This document shows, piece after piece, positions 18,301 to 27,598 of a DNA stretch of 64,000 bases. The position numbers and the translations under genes are program-made. The DNA is taken from positions 62,001-126,000 of the forward strand of contig NZ_FMVM01000017.1 in assembly GCF_900102085.1 (NCBI RefSeq), read 5' to 3'. The notes under the pieces were generated by a model, which saw only the letters and a program-made list of their open reading frames with translations, was not told where the DNA came from and searched no databases. Positions within the stretch are counted from its first letter, which is position 1; every line of letters starts with the position of its first letter. The stretch comes from Paenibacillus polysaccharolyticus. Its GTDB lineage: Bacteria > Bacillota > Bacilli > Paenibacillales > Paenibacillaceae.

Positions 18301-19764
18301 TTAAGCCTCTGCAGTAAATGACTCTCTCTGAATTTCGCTACCTTCCACCTGCTCGCTACGCCAGTTGCGCAACTCTTCCTGCAGCCCCGCGGCTGTCACA
18401 GCTTCATCGGTATGCTCTCCACGCTCACGGGAACGTTTTTGTTGGTGAGATTGATTTCCTTGTTGACGTCCGCCATCCTGATACATTTCAGATCCGAGCG
18501 AACTGTTCTGAGTGACCTCGAGCCGTTCCACCTGAATGCCCTGAGACTGTAACGAGGAACGTAACTGCATCATCTGTTGTTCAAGCATGTCTTTCGCCAT
18601 GACATGTTCAGTCATGAACCTGGCAACCAATTGTCCGTTTTGCAACGTAATCTGTACATCCAATTTTCCCAAATGTTCAGGGCGGAGAGAGATTGTGGCT
18701 TCAGAAAATCCTTTTTGATTCACGATATCCAGCTTGCTAACCACAAATTGCGTCATTTCTTTGGCAAAATTCGTTGCTTGCATGACAGGCTCAGCGGGTT
18801 TGCTCACGACTGTACCTGAGCTTCGCAAGGACAACTCGCCAGCTGTTACAATGTTTGAATGATGGATTGCAGGTTGCGCATCGGCAACGGGTGTTGAGTC
18901 ATTTTTAACCGTCACTGTTGTTGCTTTAGATTCTGTTTGAACTGTTGCTGATGCAGTCGTCTGAGGTGTTATCCCATCTGTTTTGGATGCTGTAGTCGGA
19001 GCACCGTTAGGTGTTTGAACAGCTGCATCCTTTATTGCTGAGAATGTATTCAGTATCGATTTGAGTTCAGACCAACCCTTTTTCCCATCCGTTTCGACTC
19101 CAGCTTCCTTCAACTGACTCTGCAACTGCTGAAGTAAGTGTTGGAATTCGGGAGCACTCTTGACTACATTAGGACCTGGTTTAAGAACTTCCGTTGCCAA
19201 TTGTGTCAGCACATCCTGTAATACAAAACGGACTGCAGCTGGATGCTGAGACAGTTCAACAGCAGATGCAGATGTAGGAGCTTGATCTAAATTAGAACCA
19301 ACCTCACTTAGCGAAGCTTGCTGATTTCCATCTGAATCTTTATTTAATAATGCGTACAATTGCTGGATCAACGATTGAAGACCTGCAAGCAAGGCCGGAT
19401 CATTTTCCAGAGCTTGGTCTAACGTATCCAGATCACCAAATAATTTTTCAAGCATTTCCATCAAACCTGACGAATCCGTACCAACTAATAGTGAACTTAA
19501 CGCGTCCGTTACAGATGTGTTATTTTCTTCATTTTCTGAGGCAAAAGTAAACATCAACGGAGCAGACGTCTTGGTTGTTACTGCACCATTCGTTCCATCA
19601 GTACCCTCACCAGTTCCGCTTCCCCCAGCCAATGACTGTGCCAGCGTCTGCAAGAACTCAGCTCCAGTTCCTGTAACCGAACCTTTAGACTGAGCTGTTG
19701 AGGACTGTGTTGAACCAGAAGTTTTGGAAGAAGCCCCAGCGTTCATTTGATATACGAGTGACAT
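18301..19764 (-). CDS. fliK: Flagellar hook-length control protein FliK
   Basis: Exported ruler that measures the hook and triggers the FlhB specificity switch. A long Ser/Thr/Gln/Ala-rich N-terminal region of low conservation precedes the C-terminal FliK domain, recognisable by SLRPEHLGKLDVQITLQNGQ and VARFMTEHVMAKDMLEQQM. 487 residues matches B. subtilis FliK (about 487). It lies between ylxF and flgD. Confidence 0.92.
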   Translation of the reverse strand: MSLVYQMNAGASSKTSGSTQSSTAQSKGSVTGTGAEFLQTLAQSLAGGSGTGEGTDGTNGAVTTKTSAPLMFTFASENEENNTSVTDALSSLLVGTDSSGLMEMLEKLFGDLDTLDQALENDPALLAGLQSLIQQLYALLNKDSDGNQQASLSEVGSNLDQAPTSASAVELSQHPAAVRFVLQDVLTQLATEVLKPGPNVVKSAPEFQHLLQQLQSQLKEAGVETDGKKGWSELKSILNTFSAIKDAAVQTPNGAPTTASKTDGITPQTTASATVQTESKATTVTVKNDSTPVADAQPAIHHSNIVTAGELSLRSSGTVVSKPAEPVMQATNFAKEMTQFVVSKLDIVNQKGFSEATISLRPEHLGKLDVQITLQNGQLVARFMTEHVMAKDMLEQQMMQLRSSLQSQGIQVERLEVTQNSSLGSEMYQDGGRQQGNQSHQQKRSRERGEHTDEAVTAAGLQEELRNWRSEQVEGSEIQRESFTAEA

Positions 19765-19801
19765 TTTTTCACCTCCCCTCCATGCATTAAGAATAGAGTT
19801 G

Positions 19802-20740
19802 TTACTTATTGCCCATTAGCCGATTCAACACTTTGGCTGTCTGAACCGAATCTTCTTTAGACATGTTCTCAAGCAACTGGGATCGTGTTGCATCATTAAC
19901 TGAATTGAGTATGGTCAGTGTTTTATCCGGACTAATTTTATAGGTTTCGAGCAATAGTTTGGCTCCGCTTGACGCAGACATCGAAGCAAAGGTCTGGCTT
20001 AACTGATTTTTATCCAAATTTTTACTATTAGTTCCTGTTGTCGTGGTCGTTGCTGCTGTTTCCTTTTTCAATCGGGACTGCAGGGCATCCAAGGCAAGAT
20101 CGCCTGAAGGCTTCGCATCCTTCATCAGCATGGTCACATCCGCTGCAGTCTTCGGATCCATCTTTTCCAGCACCTTCGTCCGGGCAGTCGACTGCATCGC
20201 GCTCAACATAAGCACCATTTCTTCATTCGTCATATTTTGCAAAATCGGAGCGGCTTTACTTGGGCTCATATCAGCGTACATTTTAGCCAGACTTTTAATC
20301 TGCTTCTGATAATCACTTTCGGTTTCCGGTTCAGAAGCTGCAGCTGTTTCAGTAGCCTTATTTGCATCATCCAATTTCTTTTGCAAATCAGCTGTTTTCT
20401 GCGTCTCCGCAGTAGCCGCATCTTTGGCCGCTTTCAGTTCTGCTTCTTTCGCTGTGACCTGAGATTTTAGCTTTTCAATCGTTGCTTCCGCACTTTCAAC
20501 CTGCTTTTCGCTCTTTTCCAACTTCTCCTTCTCCGGATCAAGCACCGGATCAGGTACCCAATTCTTGACTACAGGAATTTTTTTGGCAAGTTCGAGCGCG
20601 TTATTTCGAATATCTACATTAAATAGAGTAAGCAGTACACCTAAGAGTACAACCGTGAATACAATCGGGATCGAAATCATGAGAAACTTTTCCCATCCAC
20701 TCCCGGACTCTTTTTCGATATCAGTGTCTTTTACAGCCAC
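19802..20740 (-). CDS. ylxF: YlxF/MotE-like membrane-anchored protein with MgtE-N-like domain
   Basis: Membrane-anchored protein of the flagellar operon. One transmembrane helix is at about residues 18-43, then a Lys/Glu/Ala-rich coiled coil (about 70-140), then a helical region with ALAxMY-MSPSKAAPILQNM and LEKMDPKTAADVTMLM, resembling the N-terminal domain of MgtE and MotE. 312 residues. Order fliJ-ylxF-fliK matches B. subtilis. A chaperone or stator-related role is inferred from MotE; none is shown here. Confidence 0.85.
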   Translation of the reverse strand: MAVKDTDIEKESGSGWEKFLMISIPIVFTVVLLGVLLTLFNVDIRNNALELAKKIPVVKNWVPDPVLDPEKEKLEKSEKQVESAEATIEKLKSQVTAKEAELKAAKDAATAETQKTADLQKKLDDANKATETAAASEPETESDYQKQIKSLAKMYADMSPSKAAPILQNMTNEEMVLMLSAMQSTARTKVLEKMDPKTAADVTMLMKDAKPSGDLALDALQSRLKKETAATTTTTGTNSKNLDKNQLSQTFASMSASSGAKLLLETYKISPDKTLTILNSVNDATRSQLLENMSKEDSVQTAKVLNRLMGNK

Positions 20741-20783
20741 CGTTCATTCCTCCTTCACGAGACAACTTCGCATCCGGCTCACA

Positions 20784-21233
20784 TCAGTTCGCGCGGGCTT
20801 TGGCGGCGAAGCGTACAGTAGCCATCTCGTCCAGATCGTTCTGTTCCCGGAGGAGCATCTCCTGCTGAAATCTGCCTTTAGCCTTATCTCTCGCTCCAAG
20901 CCACACTTTTTCGTCAACTACTTTACCATTCAGAAAGCTCTGATTCCGCTGCACATTGACCTGAGCATGCTCCACATCACTGTTCTTACGCGATATACAT
21001 TCGTCAAGGTGATATGCATATCGTTGCATTTCCTGCAAACTGGATACGGAAGCACAATTTTCAGTTGCCGCTTGAATAATGTTCATCAGATTATTTCGAT
21101 CATTAATCAATTGCAACAAATGCTCTTCTTCCGTCTGAAGTTTACCGATCGCTGTGGATAACATCCATTCTGCCTGTGTCTTCTCATTGCTTTTCAGGTC
21201 AACAACCTTCTGGAAATGATATCGAAATTTCAT
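20784..21233 (-). CDS. fliJ: Flagellar export chaperone/stalk protein FliJ
   Basis: Coiled-coil stalk that links the FliI ATPase ring to FlhA. 149 residues, nearly all predicted helix, rich in Gln, Glu and Arg. It begins KFRYHFQKVVDLKSNEKTQ, typical of FliJ. It lies 10 bases after fliI. Confidence 0.92.
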   Translation of the reverse strand: MKFRYHFQKVVDLKSNEKTQAEWMLSTAIGKLQTEEEHLLQLINDRNNLMNIIQAATENCASVSSLQEMQRYAYHLDECISRKNSDVEHAQVNVQRNQSFLNGKVVDEKVWLGARDKAKGRFQQEMLLREQNDLDEMATVRFAAKARAN

Positions 21234-21243
21234 CGTTTACCCT

Positions 21244-22563
21244 TCATCTCCTTGCGAATTCAAGAATCAAACGCTCCTGTACTTCACTTAACGTTACCTT
21301 TTCATCAACTTTTTGCTTCGTAAAATTCCAGATATGATCAATCTGATCCATCGCTTCATCTATAGCTGCATTTGATCCTCGTTGATACGCACCGATGTTA
21401 ATCAAATCTTCGGACTCTTTGTACACTGCCATCAGACGTTTCATATTGTTAACCGCATCAATCTGCTCTTCAGGAGCGATGTCCTTCATGACACGGCTGA
21501 TACTTGCAAGCACATCAATCGCGGGAAAATGACCTTTATTCGCTATCGCACGGTTCAACACGATGTGACCATCCAATATTCCTCGGACTGCGTCTGCAAT
21601 TGGTTCATTCATGTCATCCCCATCGACGAGAACTGTATAGAAGGCTGTTATCGAGCCAGCGGGACCTGTTCCTGCACGTTCCAACAGTTTCGGTAGACTT
21701 GCAAAAACGGAAGGTGTATAGCCTCTCATCGCCGGCGGTTCTCCTACTGCCAAACCGACTTCCCTTTGCGCCATGGCGTAACGGGTCACCGAATCCATCA
21801 TTAACATCACGTTCATGCCTCGATCTCTGAAATACTCCGCAATCGTCGTTGCTATGACAGCACCCTTGATTCGGATCAGAGCAGGTTGATCTGATGTTGC
21901 CACGATGACGACAGACCGTTCCAGGCCTTCCGGACCAAGATCCCGTTCGATAAAGTCACGAACCTCCCGTCCACGCTCACCTACCAGTGCAATCACGTTC
22001 ACATCCGCAGCGGTATTCCTAGCGATCATGCCCATCAATGTACTTTTCCCGACACCTGAACCGGCAAATATACCCACACGCTGTCCTTTGCCTACAGTGA
22101 GCAAGCCATCAATTGCCCTCACGCCTACACTCATCGTTTCAAGAACACGCGGTCTATCCATAGGGTTAACAGGGGTATTGGAAGTAGAGTACATCGGCAT
22201 TCGGGATGGCAACAATGAACCGTCAAGCGGCTGTCCCAGTCCGTCCAACACTTTACCAAGCAATTCAGAGCCTACTTGTACTCCTAAAGGTTTACCGGTT
22301 CCGACCACGTCACAACCCGGACCAATGGATTGAAGTTCTCCAAGCGGCATAAGCAACACCTTGTTATCCCGAAACCCCACAACTTCAGCCTGTAGCGGCT
22401 TAGCTGATTTGCCAGGATAGATGTAACATACGTCGCCAATGCTGGCATCCGGTCCTTCTGATTCCACCATAAGCCCAATGACCTGGGTTACTTTTCCATT
22501 TATACGCACAGGATCAAACTGCCGCAGATGCTCCATATAACGCTGTGAACTAAGAACCTTCAT
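21244..22563 (-). CDS. fliI: Flagellum-specific export ATPase FliI
   Basis: F1-beta-like ATPase that energises early substrate unloading at the export gate. Walker A AGSGVGKS is at about 167-174; later come LVGERGREVRDFIERDLG, MMDSVTRYAMAQREVGLA and the ATPase signature PSVFASLPKLLERAG. The frame is open to 22590. ATG at 22563 gives 439 residues (B. subtilis 438) and overlaps fliH by 14 bases; an ATG at 22584 is an alternative. Confidence 0.95.
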   Translation of the reverse strand: MKVLSSQRYMEHLRQFDPVRINGKVTQVIGLMVESEGPDASIGDVCYIYPGKSAKPLQAEVVGFRDNKVLLMPLGELQSIGPGCDVVGTGKPLGVQVGSELLGKVLDGLGQPLDGSLLPSRMPMYSTSNTPVNPMDRPRVLETMSVGVRAIDGLLTVGKGQRVGIFAGSGVGKSTLMGMIARNTAADVNVIALVGERGREVRDFIERDLGPEGLERSVVIVATSDQPALIRIKGAVIATTIAEYFRDRGMNVMLMMDSVTRYAMAQREVGLAVGEPPAMRGYTPSVFASLPKLLERAGTGPAGSITAFYTVLVDGDDMNEPIADAVRGILDGHIVLNRAIANKGHFPAIDVLASISRVMKDIAPEEQIDAVNNMKRLMAVYKESEDLINIGAYQRGSNAAIDEAMDQIDHIWNFTKQKVDEKVTLSEVQERLILEFARR

Positions 22564-23407
22564 GTTGATTTCTTCGCTCCTCATCCTCAAGTGCTATGCG
22601 GATCAGTTCCTTTTTGATCTCGGCAAGCTGTGTATCAATTCTTGCATCAACACTTCCAAATGAAGAACGGATAACACAGCCCTTATCTTTAACCGTAGCA
22701 TCAGGCAAAATCTGTAACTCTGCCTGCGAATCAATGGAAAGAGCAAGTTCCTCCCTTGAAGCTTGTACAAAAGAAAACTGCTCAGGCGCCACACAGAGCG
22801 CGATCTGTCCTTGCTCCCTTTTTCTGGACAAACTCTGACGTATCAGCTCAATCGTTTGTTCAGGCTCTACCGTAAGTTGCTTATCTATCACTTTCTCCGC
22901 AATGCCACAAGCAAGTTCAACAAGAAACGGCTCGGCTTCCTGAATAATCTGTTCTTTGGCAACATACGCTTCCTGAAGCACCCCTTGTGCTTCTTTCATC
23001 ATCTCTTCGATCTTCACCTGGAGATCCAGTTCAGCTTGTGCTCGTCCCTCTTCAAACCCTTGCTGAAAACCTTGAGCGCGGAGAGCTTCAGTCAGATGTT
23101 CATCCTGCTCTCGTTGCTCCTGCCACCAGCGTTCAATCTGTTCCTGGGCTTCCTGAAGCATTCGCTCCGCCTCTTCCGAAGCATCACGCACCTGCTTTTC
23201 CGCAAACTCCTTGGCATCTTCCAGCATCTCAGCAGTAAGACGTTCTGTCTCTTCATCGACTCGTGCCTGAAGCACTTCCGATTCAGAAACTGCTGCACCG
23301 TCCTCTTCCAATCCAGTCTCATCTTCACCGCCATAATAGTGGTGATTTTCGAGCCTTTTATGGTCCTCTACCGGTACATACTGGAAAGATTTAATCAAAT
23401 TAGACAA
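22550..23407 (-). CDS. fliH: Flagellar export ATPase regulator FliH
   Basis: Peripheral stator of the export ATPase; binds FliI and the C-ring. Mostly helical with a long Glu/Gln-rich coiled coil (about residues 40-130) and a conserved C-terminal domain (LVELACGIAEKVIDKQL). The start is uncertain: TTG at 23407 has a GGAGGAGA site 8 bases upstream and gives 285 residues; GTG at 23428 or ATG at 23416 are in frame, but the ribosome site is then missing or too close. It overlaps fliG by 8 bases. Confidence 0.9.
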   Translation of the reverse strand: MSNLIKSFQYVPVEDHKRLENHHYYGGEDETGLEEDGAAVSESEVLQARVDEETERLTAEMLEDAKEFAEKQVRDASEEAERMLQEAQEQIERWWQEQREQDEHLTEALRAQGFQQGFEEGRAQAELDLQVKIEEMMKEAQGVLQEAYVAKEQIIQEAEPFLVELACGIAEKVIDKQLTVEPEQTIELIRQSLSRKREQGQIALCVAPEQFSFVQASREELALSIDSQAELQILPDATVKDKGCVIRSSFGSVDARIDTQLAEIKKELIRIALEDEERRNQHEGS

Positions 23408-24425
23408 TGATATCATCTCCTCCACCACGTGCGATAATGATCTCGCCAGCTTCTTCCAGTCTGCGGATCGTACCTACGATACGTGTCTGAGCTTCCTCCA
23501 CATCACGTAGCCGCACAGGGCCCATGAACTCCATCTCTTCCTTGAATGTTTCGGACATCCGTTTCGACATATTACGGAATACAGCTTCACGTACTTCTTC
23601 GCTTGCGACTTTGAGTGCAAGTTGCAGGTCGGCATTGTCGATATCCCGAATAATACGTTGAATGGAGCGATCGTCCACATTGACAATGTCTTCGAAAACA
23701 AACATCCGTTTTTTGATCTCTTCTGCAAGTTCCGGATCCTGAATCTCAAGGGAGTCCAAAATCGTACGTTCCGTCCCCCGATCGACACCATTCAAAATCT
23801 GAACGATGGATTCGATACCGCCTGCATTTGTGTAATCCTGCGTCACTGTAGAAGACAACTTTTGTTCCAGCACACGTTCCACCTGTGAAATAACTTCTGG
23901 TGAAGTGCTGTCCATCACAGCTACTCTACGAGCAACATCTGCTTGCTTCTCCTGAGGGAGAGAGGACAGAATGGCCGCAGCTTGCTCAAATTGCAGATAA
24001 GACAGTACAAGCGCAATCGTTTGCGGACTTTCATTCTGAATAAAGTTCAGAATCTGATTCGGATCAGCTTTACGTGCGAAGTCAAAAGGTCTGACTTGTA
24101 GCGTAGCTGTCAAACGATTAATAACTTCAAGCGCTTTGGAGGAGCCGAGTGCTTTCTCCAAAATTTCCTTTGCATAGGTAATACCGCCCTGAGAGATATA
24201 CTCCTGTGCCAAACAAATCTGATGAAACTCGGACATAATCATGTCCTTTTCGGATGCATCAACCTTACGCACGTTAGCAATTTCCAACGTAAGCTGCTCA
24301 ATCTCCTCATCACGGAGATGTTTGAAGATCTGAGCAGACACTTCCGGACCTAATGTAATTAATAATATTGCTGCTTTTTGTCTGCCAGTTAATCCGGCAT
24401 TGCCTGCCTTTGCCAATGCGTTCAC
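23400..24425 (-). CDS. fliG: Flagellar motor switch protein FliG
   Basis: C-ring protein that couples to the MS ring and generates torque with the stator. 341 residues (B. subtilis 338). Seen are the N-terminal LTGRQKAAILLITLGPE, the middle-domain ESPQTIALVLSYL and the C-terminal torque helix region with MFVFEDIVNVDDRSIQRI. It starts 2 bases after fliF. Confidence 0.97.
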   Translation of the reverse strand: MNALAKAGNAGLTGRQKAAILLITLGPEVSAQIFKHLRDEEIEQLTLEIANVRKVDASEKDMIMSEFHQICLAQEYISQGGITYAKEILEKALGSSKALEVINRLTATLQVRPFDFARKADPNQILNFIQNESPQTIALVLSYLQFEQAAAILSSLPQEKQADVARRVAVMDSTSPEVISQVERVLEQKLSSTVTQDYTNAGGIESIVQILNGVDRGTERTILDSLEIQDPELAEEIKKRMFVFEDIVNVDDRSIQRIIRDIDNADLQLALKVASEEVREAVFRNMSKRMSETFKEEMEFMGPVRLRDVEEAQTRIVGTIRRLEEAGEIIIARGGGDDIIV

Positions 24426-24427
24426 CT

Positions 24428-26014
24428 CTATTCGTCAGCCAGCCACGTACGCAGCAGATTGACGAATTCGTCCGGCTTTTTCTTGGCCAAACTCTCCAAT
24501 TGTTTGCGCACCTGACTTTCGTTCGTCACACTGTCCAACGTTATGGACGGGAACTCTGTTGCTACTGGAAGCGGGATTTCTTCCTCTTCTTGGATTTCAT
24601 TTTGTTTACGACGACGACGTACTAACAAAATCACTACCGCAGCGATCAGGACCGCAATAAGTGCTCCGCCACCCCACATCATCGCAGGAGTCAACTGGAA
24701 GCCCGTATTGGCATCTGCAGCTGTTGCAAAGCCCTGTGACATGACTGATACTTTTTTTGTCAAGTCTGCGTCAGTTATTGTTGTGCCTGAGTCCGCCAAT
24801 GACGCGCGAACGATATTAACTAGAATATTTTCGATCGCATCTCGAACAGGCTGTTGCAATTCGTTTTGCCCTGCGGGTGGTTCAACCGCCACGTTGATGG
24901 TTAAATCTTTTACAGTATATGGGCTTGAAATGATATCTTTGGCAATTCGATTCACTTCATAATTTATCGTGCTTGATGATTCTTCCGAATTCGTATTGCT
25001 ATTTGAATCCGAAGAAGGATACCCTGGAACGTCCTGTTGGCCGGTTCCTGCTACACCACCTGTCGGAGTTCCCCCACCAGTGTAACTCTTCTGAATTTGC
25101 TGTACACTGATCTCGATCCCCTTCATGTTCTCTTGATCAACAGGTGTAACGAGATTTTCTTTGCTTGTCACTTTATCGAAATTCAGTTTGGAGGCCACCA
25201 AAACGTTGACCTTATCCTCACCTACAATTTGAGAGAGGAATTGCTTCACGTTGTTTCGCACGTCACTCTCAAACTTTTTCTGTAACGCCATGTTCTCCTG
25301 CACTTCAGATGACAAGCCACCACTGCCACCGCGAGCGGTTGGAACGAGTTCAGCCTCATCCGTGTTCGTGATAGTGATGTTCTCGATCGGCAGGTTCGGA
25401 ACAGCTGTTTTAACCAAATTAAAGTAGCCATCTACAGCTGCCTGATTCGGGTGATACCCCGGTTTAAATTGCAACGCTACGGAAGCCGAAGCTTTGTCCT
25501 GTTCTTCCAAACCTGCAAAGATATTATCTTTTGGCATGTTAACAAGGACTTTGGCATCCTGAATCCCCTGCATACGCTGGAGTAGCTTTTCAACTTCTCC
25601 GTTTAACGCATTGTTATATTTCACATCAAACTCTTTATCTGTCATACCGATTGGTGATGATGAGCTTTCAAACGCTTTATAACCAAGGGAACCATTTTGT
25701 ATGATGCCTTGGGATCCGATATTCACTTTGGTCAGCGCTACATCTGTACTGGGTACAGAAATACTTTTTCCGTCCGCGCTAAGTTTATATGGGATATTAG
25801 ATGAGTTCAGATAATTGATGACACCAGCTGAATCACTTGCATTTAAATCTGTGAACGCCACTTCATATTCTGTCTTGGATAACTGCATCGTGAGAACCAC
25901 TGCTGCCAAAATCAGAAATAAGAAGGTTGAAATAAATAATGTTTTCTGCTTTTTGCTAAAGCTATTCCAGTACTGTGATGCTTTGTCCCTGTACTGGGCA
26001 ATTCTCTCATTCAC
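24428..26014 (-). CDS. fliF: Flagellar MS-ring protein FliF
   Basis: Forms the inner-membrane MS ring on which rod, C-ring and export gate assemble. Two membrane segments (about residues 24-44 and 445-470) flank the extracytoplasmic ring-building motifs (YLNSSNIPYKLS; KAFESSSSPIGMTDKEFDVK). The C-terminal cytoplasmic tail binds FliG. The frame is open to 26095, but GTG at 26014, preceded by GGGGTGA, starts at NERIAQYRDK and gives 528 residues (B. subtilis about 536). Confidence 0.95.
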   Translation of the reverse strand: MNERIAQYRDKASQYWNSFSKKQKTLFISTFLFLILAAVVLTMQLSKTEYEVAFTDLNASDSAGVINYLNSSNIPYKLSADGKSISVPSTDVALTKVNIGSQGIIQNGSLGYKAFESSSSPIGMTDKEFDVKYNNALNGEVEKLLQRMQGIQDAKVLVNMPKDNIFAGLEEQDKASASVALQFKPGYHPNQAAVDGYFNLVKTAVPNLPIENITITNTDEAELVPTARGGSGGLSSEVQENMALQKKFESDVRNNVKQFLSQIVGEDKVNVLVASKLNFDKVTSKENLVTPVDQENMKGIEISVQQIQKSYTGGGTPTGGVAGTGQQDVPGYPSSDSNSNTNSEESSSTINYEVNRIAKDIISSPYTVKDLTINVAVEPPAGQNELQQPVRDAIENILVNIVRASLADSGTTITDADLTKKVSVMSQGFATAADANTGFQLTPAMMWGGGALIAVLIAAVVILLVRRRRKQNEIQEEEEIPLPVATEFPSITLDSVTNESQVRKQLESLAKKKPDEFVNLLRTWLADE

Positions 26015-26145
26015 TCTGTCACCCCATCCGAAACTTTGCTTAGTCTGTCCTGACAAAAGCTTGAGCGTTCTCCTAGCTTTGATCAGGAGCAGCATCGCAG
26101 CTGCTTGTCGTAATGATCAGCGCTACTGTTTGCGCAAATGAACTC

Positions 26146-26460
26146 TTATAGTTGTGTGCGCATAACCTCTTGATATGCCTCAACCACTTTGTTACGTACT
26201 TGAGTGGTAAGTTGCAGACTAAGCAGGGCTTGTTCGGAAGCAATCAACACCTGATCTACATTCGCTTTACCTACCAAAAATTGATTTGACATTTCATGAG
26301 CCTGGGTTTCCTGTGCGGCTACAGAGCCCAGTGCATTTTGTAAGTATGTACCGAAGCTCTGAATGCTTTCGGCCGGTGTAGAAGATTTATTTTCAGTTCC
26401 TACACTTTTCATCTGCAACGGCTGAACTCCCTGAGCGTTAAACATATTGTTCTGAATCAT
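26146..26460 (-). CDS. fliE: Flagellar MS-ring/rod junction protein FliE
   Basis: Adapter between the MS ring and the rod and one of the first exported subunits. 104 residues ending VRNKVVEAYQEVMRTQL, the conserved FliE C-terminus. The 131 bases to the fliF start hold only a modest stem (AGCAGC/GCTGCT near 26088-26105). Confidence 0.94.
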   Translation of the reverse strand: MIQNNMFNAQGVQPLQMKSVGTENKSSTPAESIQSFGTYLQNALGSVAAQETQAHEMSNQFLVGKANVDQVLIASEQALLSLQLTTQVRNKVVEAYQEVMRTQL

Positions 26461-26515
26461 AAATGTCCCTCCCTTTTATCTCTTCTTTTCAGTTCGTTGT
26501 CGAAGAATGCAACAG

Positions 26516-26968
26516 TTAACCTTTTCCAATTTCTAACGCTTTAGAAATCATCGCTTTGGTTGAATTCAGTGCAGTAACGTTAGCCTCATAAGAACGTGAA
26601 GCCGAGATCATATCGACCATTTCTTTTGCAATATCCACATTAGGCATGAACACATACCCTTCTGCGTTTGCATCTGGATGAGTCGGGTCATAAACCGGTT
26701 TGAATGGTGACTGATCTTCCCGAATCTCGGTTACTCTTACACCATCACCTGAACCTCCGCCACGCATCTGGTTTTGTAACATCGTGCTGAAGGATGTTTT
26801 ATTCGGTTCAAGCACTACCATTTTCCGCTTATAAGGAACTGCGACCCCATTCGACATACTCGCGCGCGTGGTTTCCGCATTTGCTATATTGGAAGAAATG
26901 ACGTCCATACGCAAACGTTGAGCTGTAAGAGCCGAAGCACTGATTCCAAAACTGTTGCTAATGTTCAA
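26516..26968 (-). CDS. flgC: Flagellar proximal rod protein FlgC
   Basis: Proximal rod subunit. 150 residues with ISASALTAQRLRMDVISSNI at the N-terminus, VFMPNVDIAKEMVDMISASR and SYEANVTALNSTKAM at the C-terminus, all typical of FlgC. It starts 5 bases after flgB. Confidence 0.96.
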   Translation of the reverse strand: MNISNSFGISASALTAQRLRMDVISSNIANAETTRASMSNGVAVPYKRKMVVLEPNKTSFSTMLQNQMRGGGSGDGVRVTEIREDQSPFKPVYDPTHPDANAEGYVFMPNVDIAKEMVDMISASRSYEANVTALNSTKAMISKALEIGKG

Positions 26969-26973
26969 CGCGG

Positions 26974-27381
26974 TTATCTCCCTTCTACGCCTACTCGCAT
27001 CATTTTAATTTGTTCGTTCACTTGCTGGATATAAGCGTTGTAACGCAATTGATTATCCGCCAGAAGGCTCATCTCTCGATCAATGTCCACATTATTCTGG
27101 TTGTTATTCATGGAAGTGGACTGGTCCATATTAACTACTGGCGTTGGTACTAAAGAGGAAGGACCTATGACAAAATGCCTTGGATCCGTTACTTTCCCTT
27201 TAAGAACAGGTAAATCACCGCTCATCTGATCCTGTAACATTTCTTCGAAAGAAACGTCTGATCGCTTGAAATACGGGGTATCGGCGTTCGCTACGTTATC
27301 AGCTATCGTTCGTTGTCGCATGTTCGACGCATCGAGCGCACCTTGTAATCTTTTAAAGCTAATATCGTTTAAAAGATTCAC
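26974..27381 (-). CDS. flgB: Flagellar proximal rod protein FlgB, first gene of fla/che cluster
   Basis: Proximal rod subunit. 135 residues with LQGALDASNMRQRTIADNVA, NADTPYFKRSDVSFEEML and the C-terminal LADNQLRYNAYIQQVNEQ. Start codon is GTG, preceded by GAGGAGGG. It heads an unbroken cluster reaching the window edge. About 1 kb of non-coding DNA precedes it, where B. subtilis has codY. Confidence 0.95.
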   Translation of the reverse strand: MNLLNDISFKRLQGALDASNMRQRTIADNVANADTPYFKRSDVSFEEMLQDQMSGDLPVLKGKVTDPRHFVIGPSSLVPTPVVNMDQSTSMNNNQNNVDIDREMSLLADNQLRYNAYIQQVNEQIKMMRVGVEGR

Positions 27382-27448
27382 AATATCCCTCCTCTCATTA
27401 GTATATATGGAAAAAGATTGAATCTTTTCACGCGAAACTGCTGTTGTT

Positions 27449-27473
27449 TTTTCGACAAAAACATTCGTGTTTA
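27449..27473 (-). promoter_or_regulatory. Weak sigma-D-like promoter candidate upstream of flgB
   Basis: Minus strand reads TAAA at 27473-27470, a 13-base spacer, then GTCGAAAA at 27456-27449. The sigma-D consensus is TAAA-N12-16-GCCGATAT, and the -10 matches at 5 of 8 positions. It lies about 70 bases before the flgB start. No convincing sigma-A promoter was found close to flgB. Treat as a candidate only. Confidence 0.25.
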
Positions 27474-27559
27474 CACGGTTTTCTAGGACTTAAGTAGAAT
27501 TAACTCTGATGTTGTCGTATAACATAAGTTTCTTCGAGTTTGGGATATATTACAATAAG

Positions 27560-27598
27560 AAAAAAGCCCTATCTTTTCTTAAAGAGAGGGCTTTTTGT
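27560..27598. terminator. Bidirectional intrinsic terminator upstream of flgB
   Basis: AAAAAGCCCT...AGGGCTTTTT forms a stem with an inner TCTTT/AAAGA pairing and one mismatch, with A/T runs on both sides. In minus orientation it would stop read-through from hslVU into flgB, which suggests that flgB needs a promoter between here and 27381. Confidence 0.75.

Noticed and set aside
23400-23428. GTG at 23428 as the fliH start
   Set aside because: No ribosome site precedes it; GGAGGAGA is placed correctly only for TTG at 23407.
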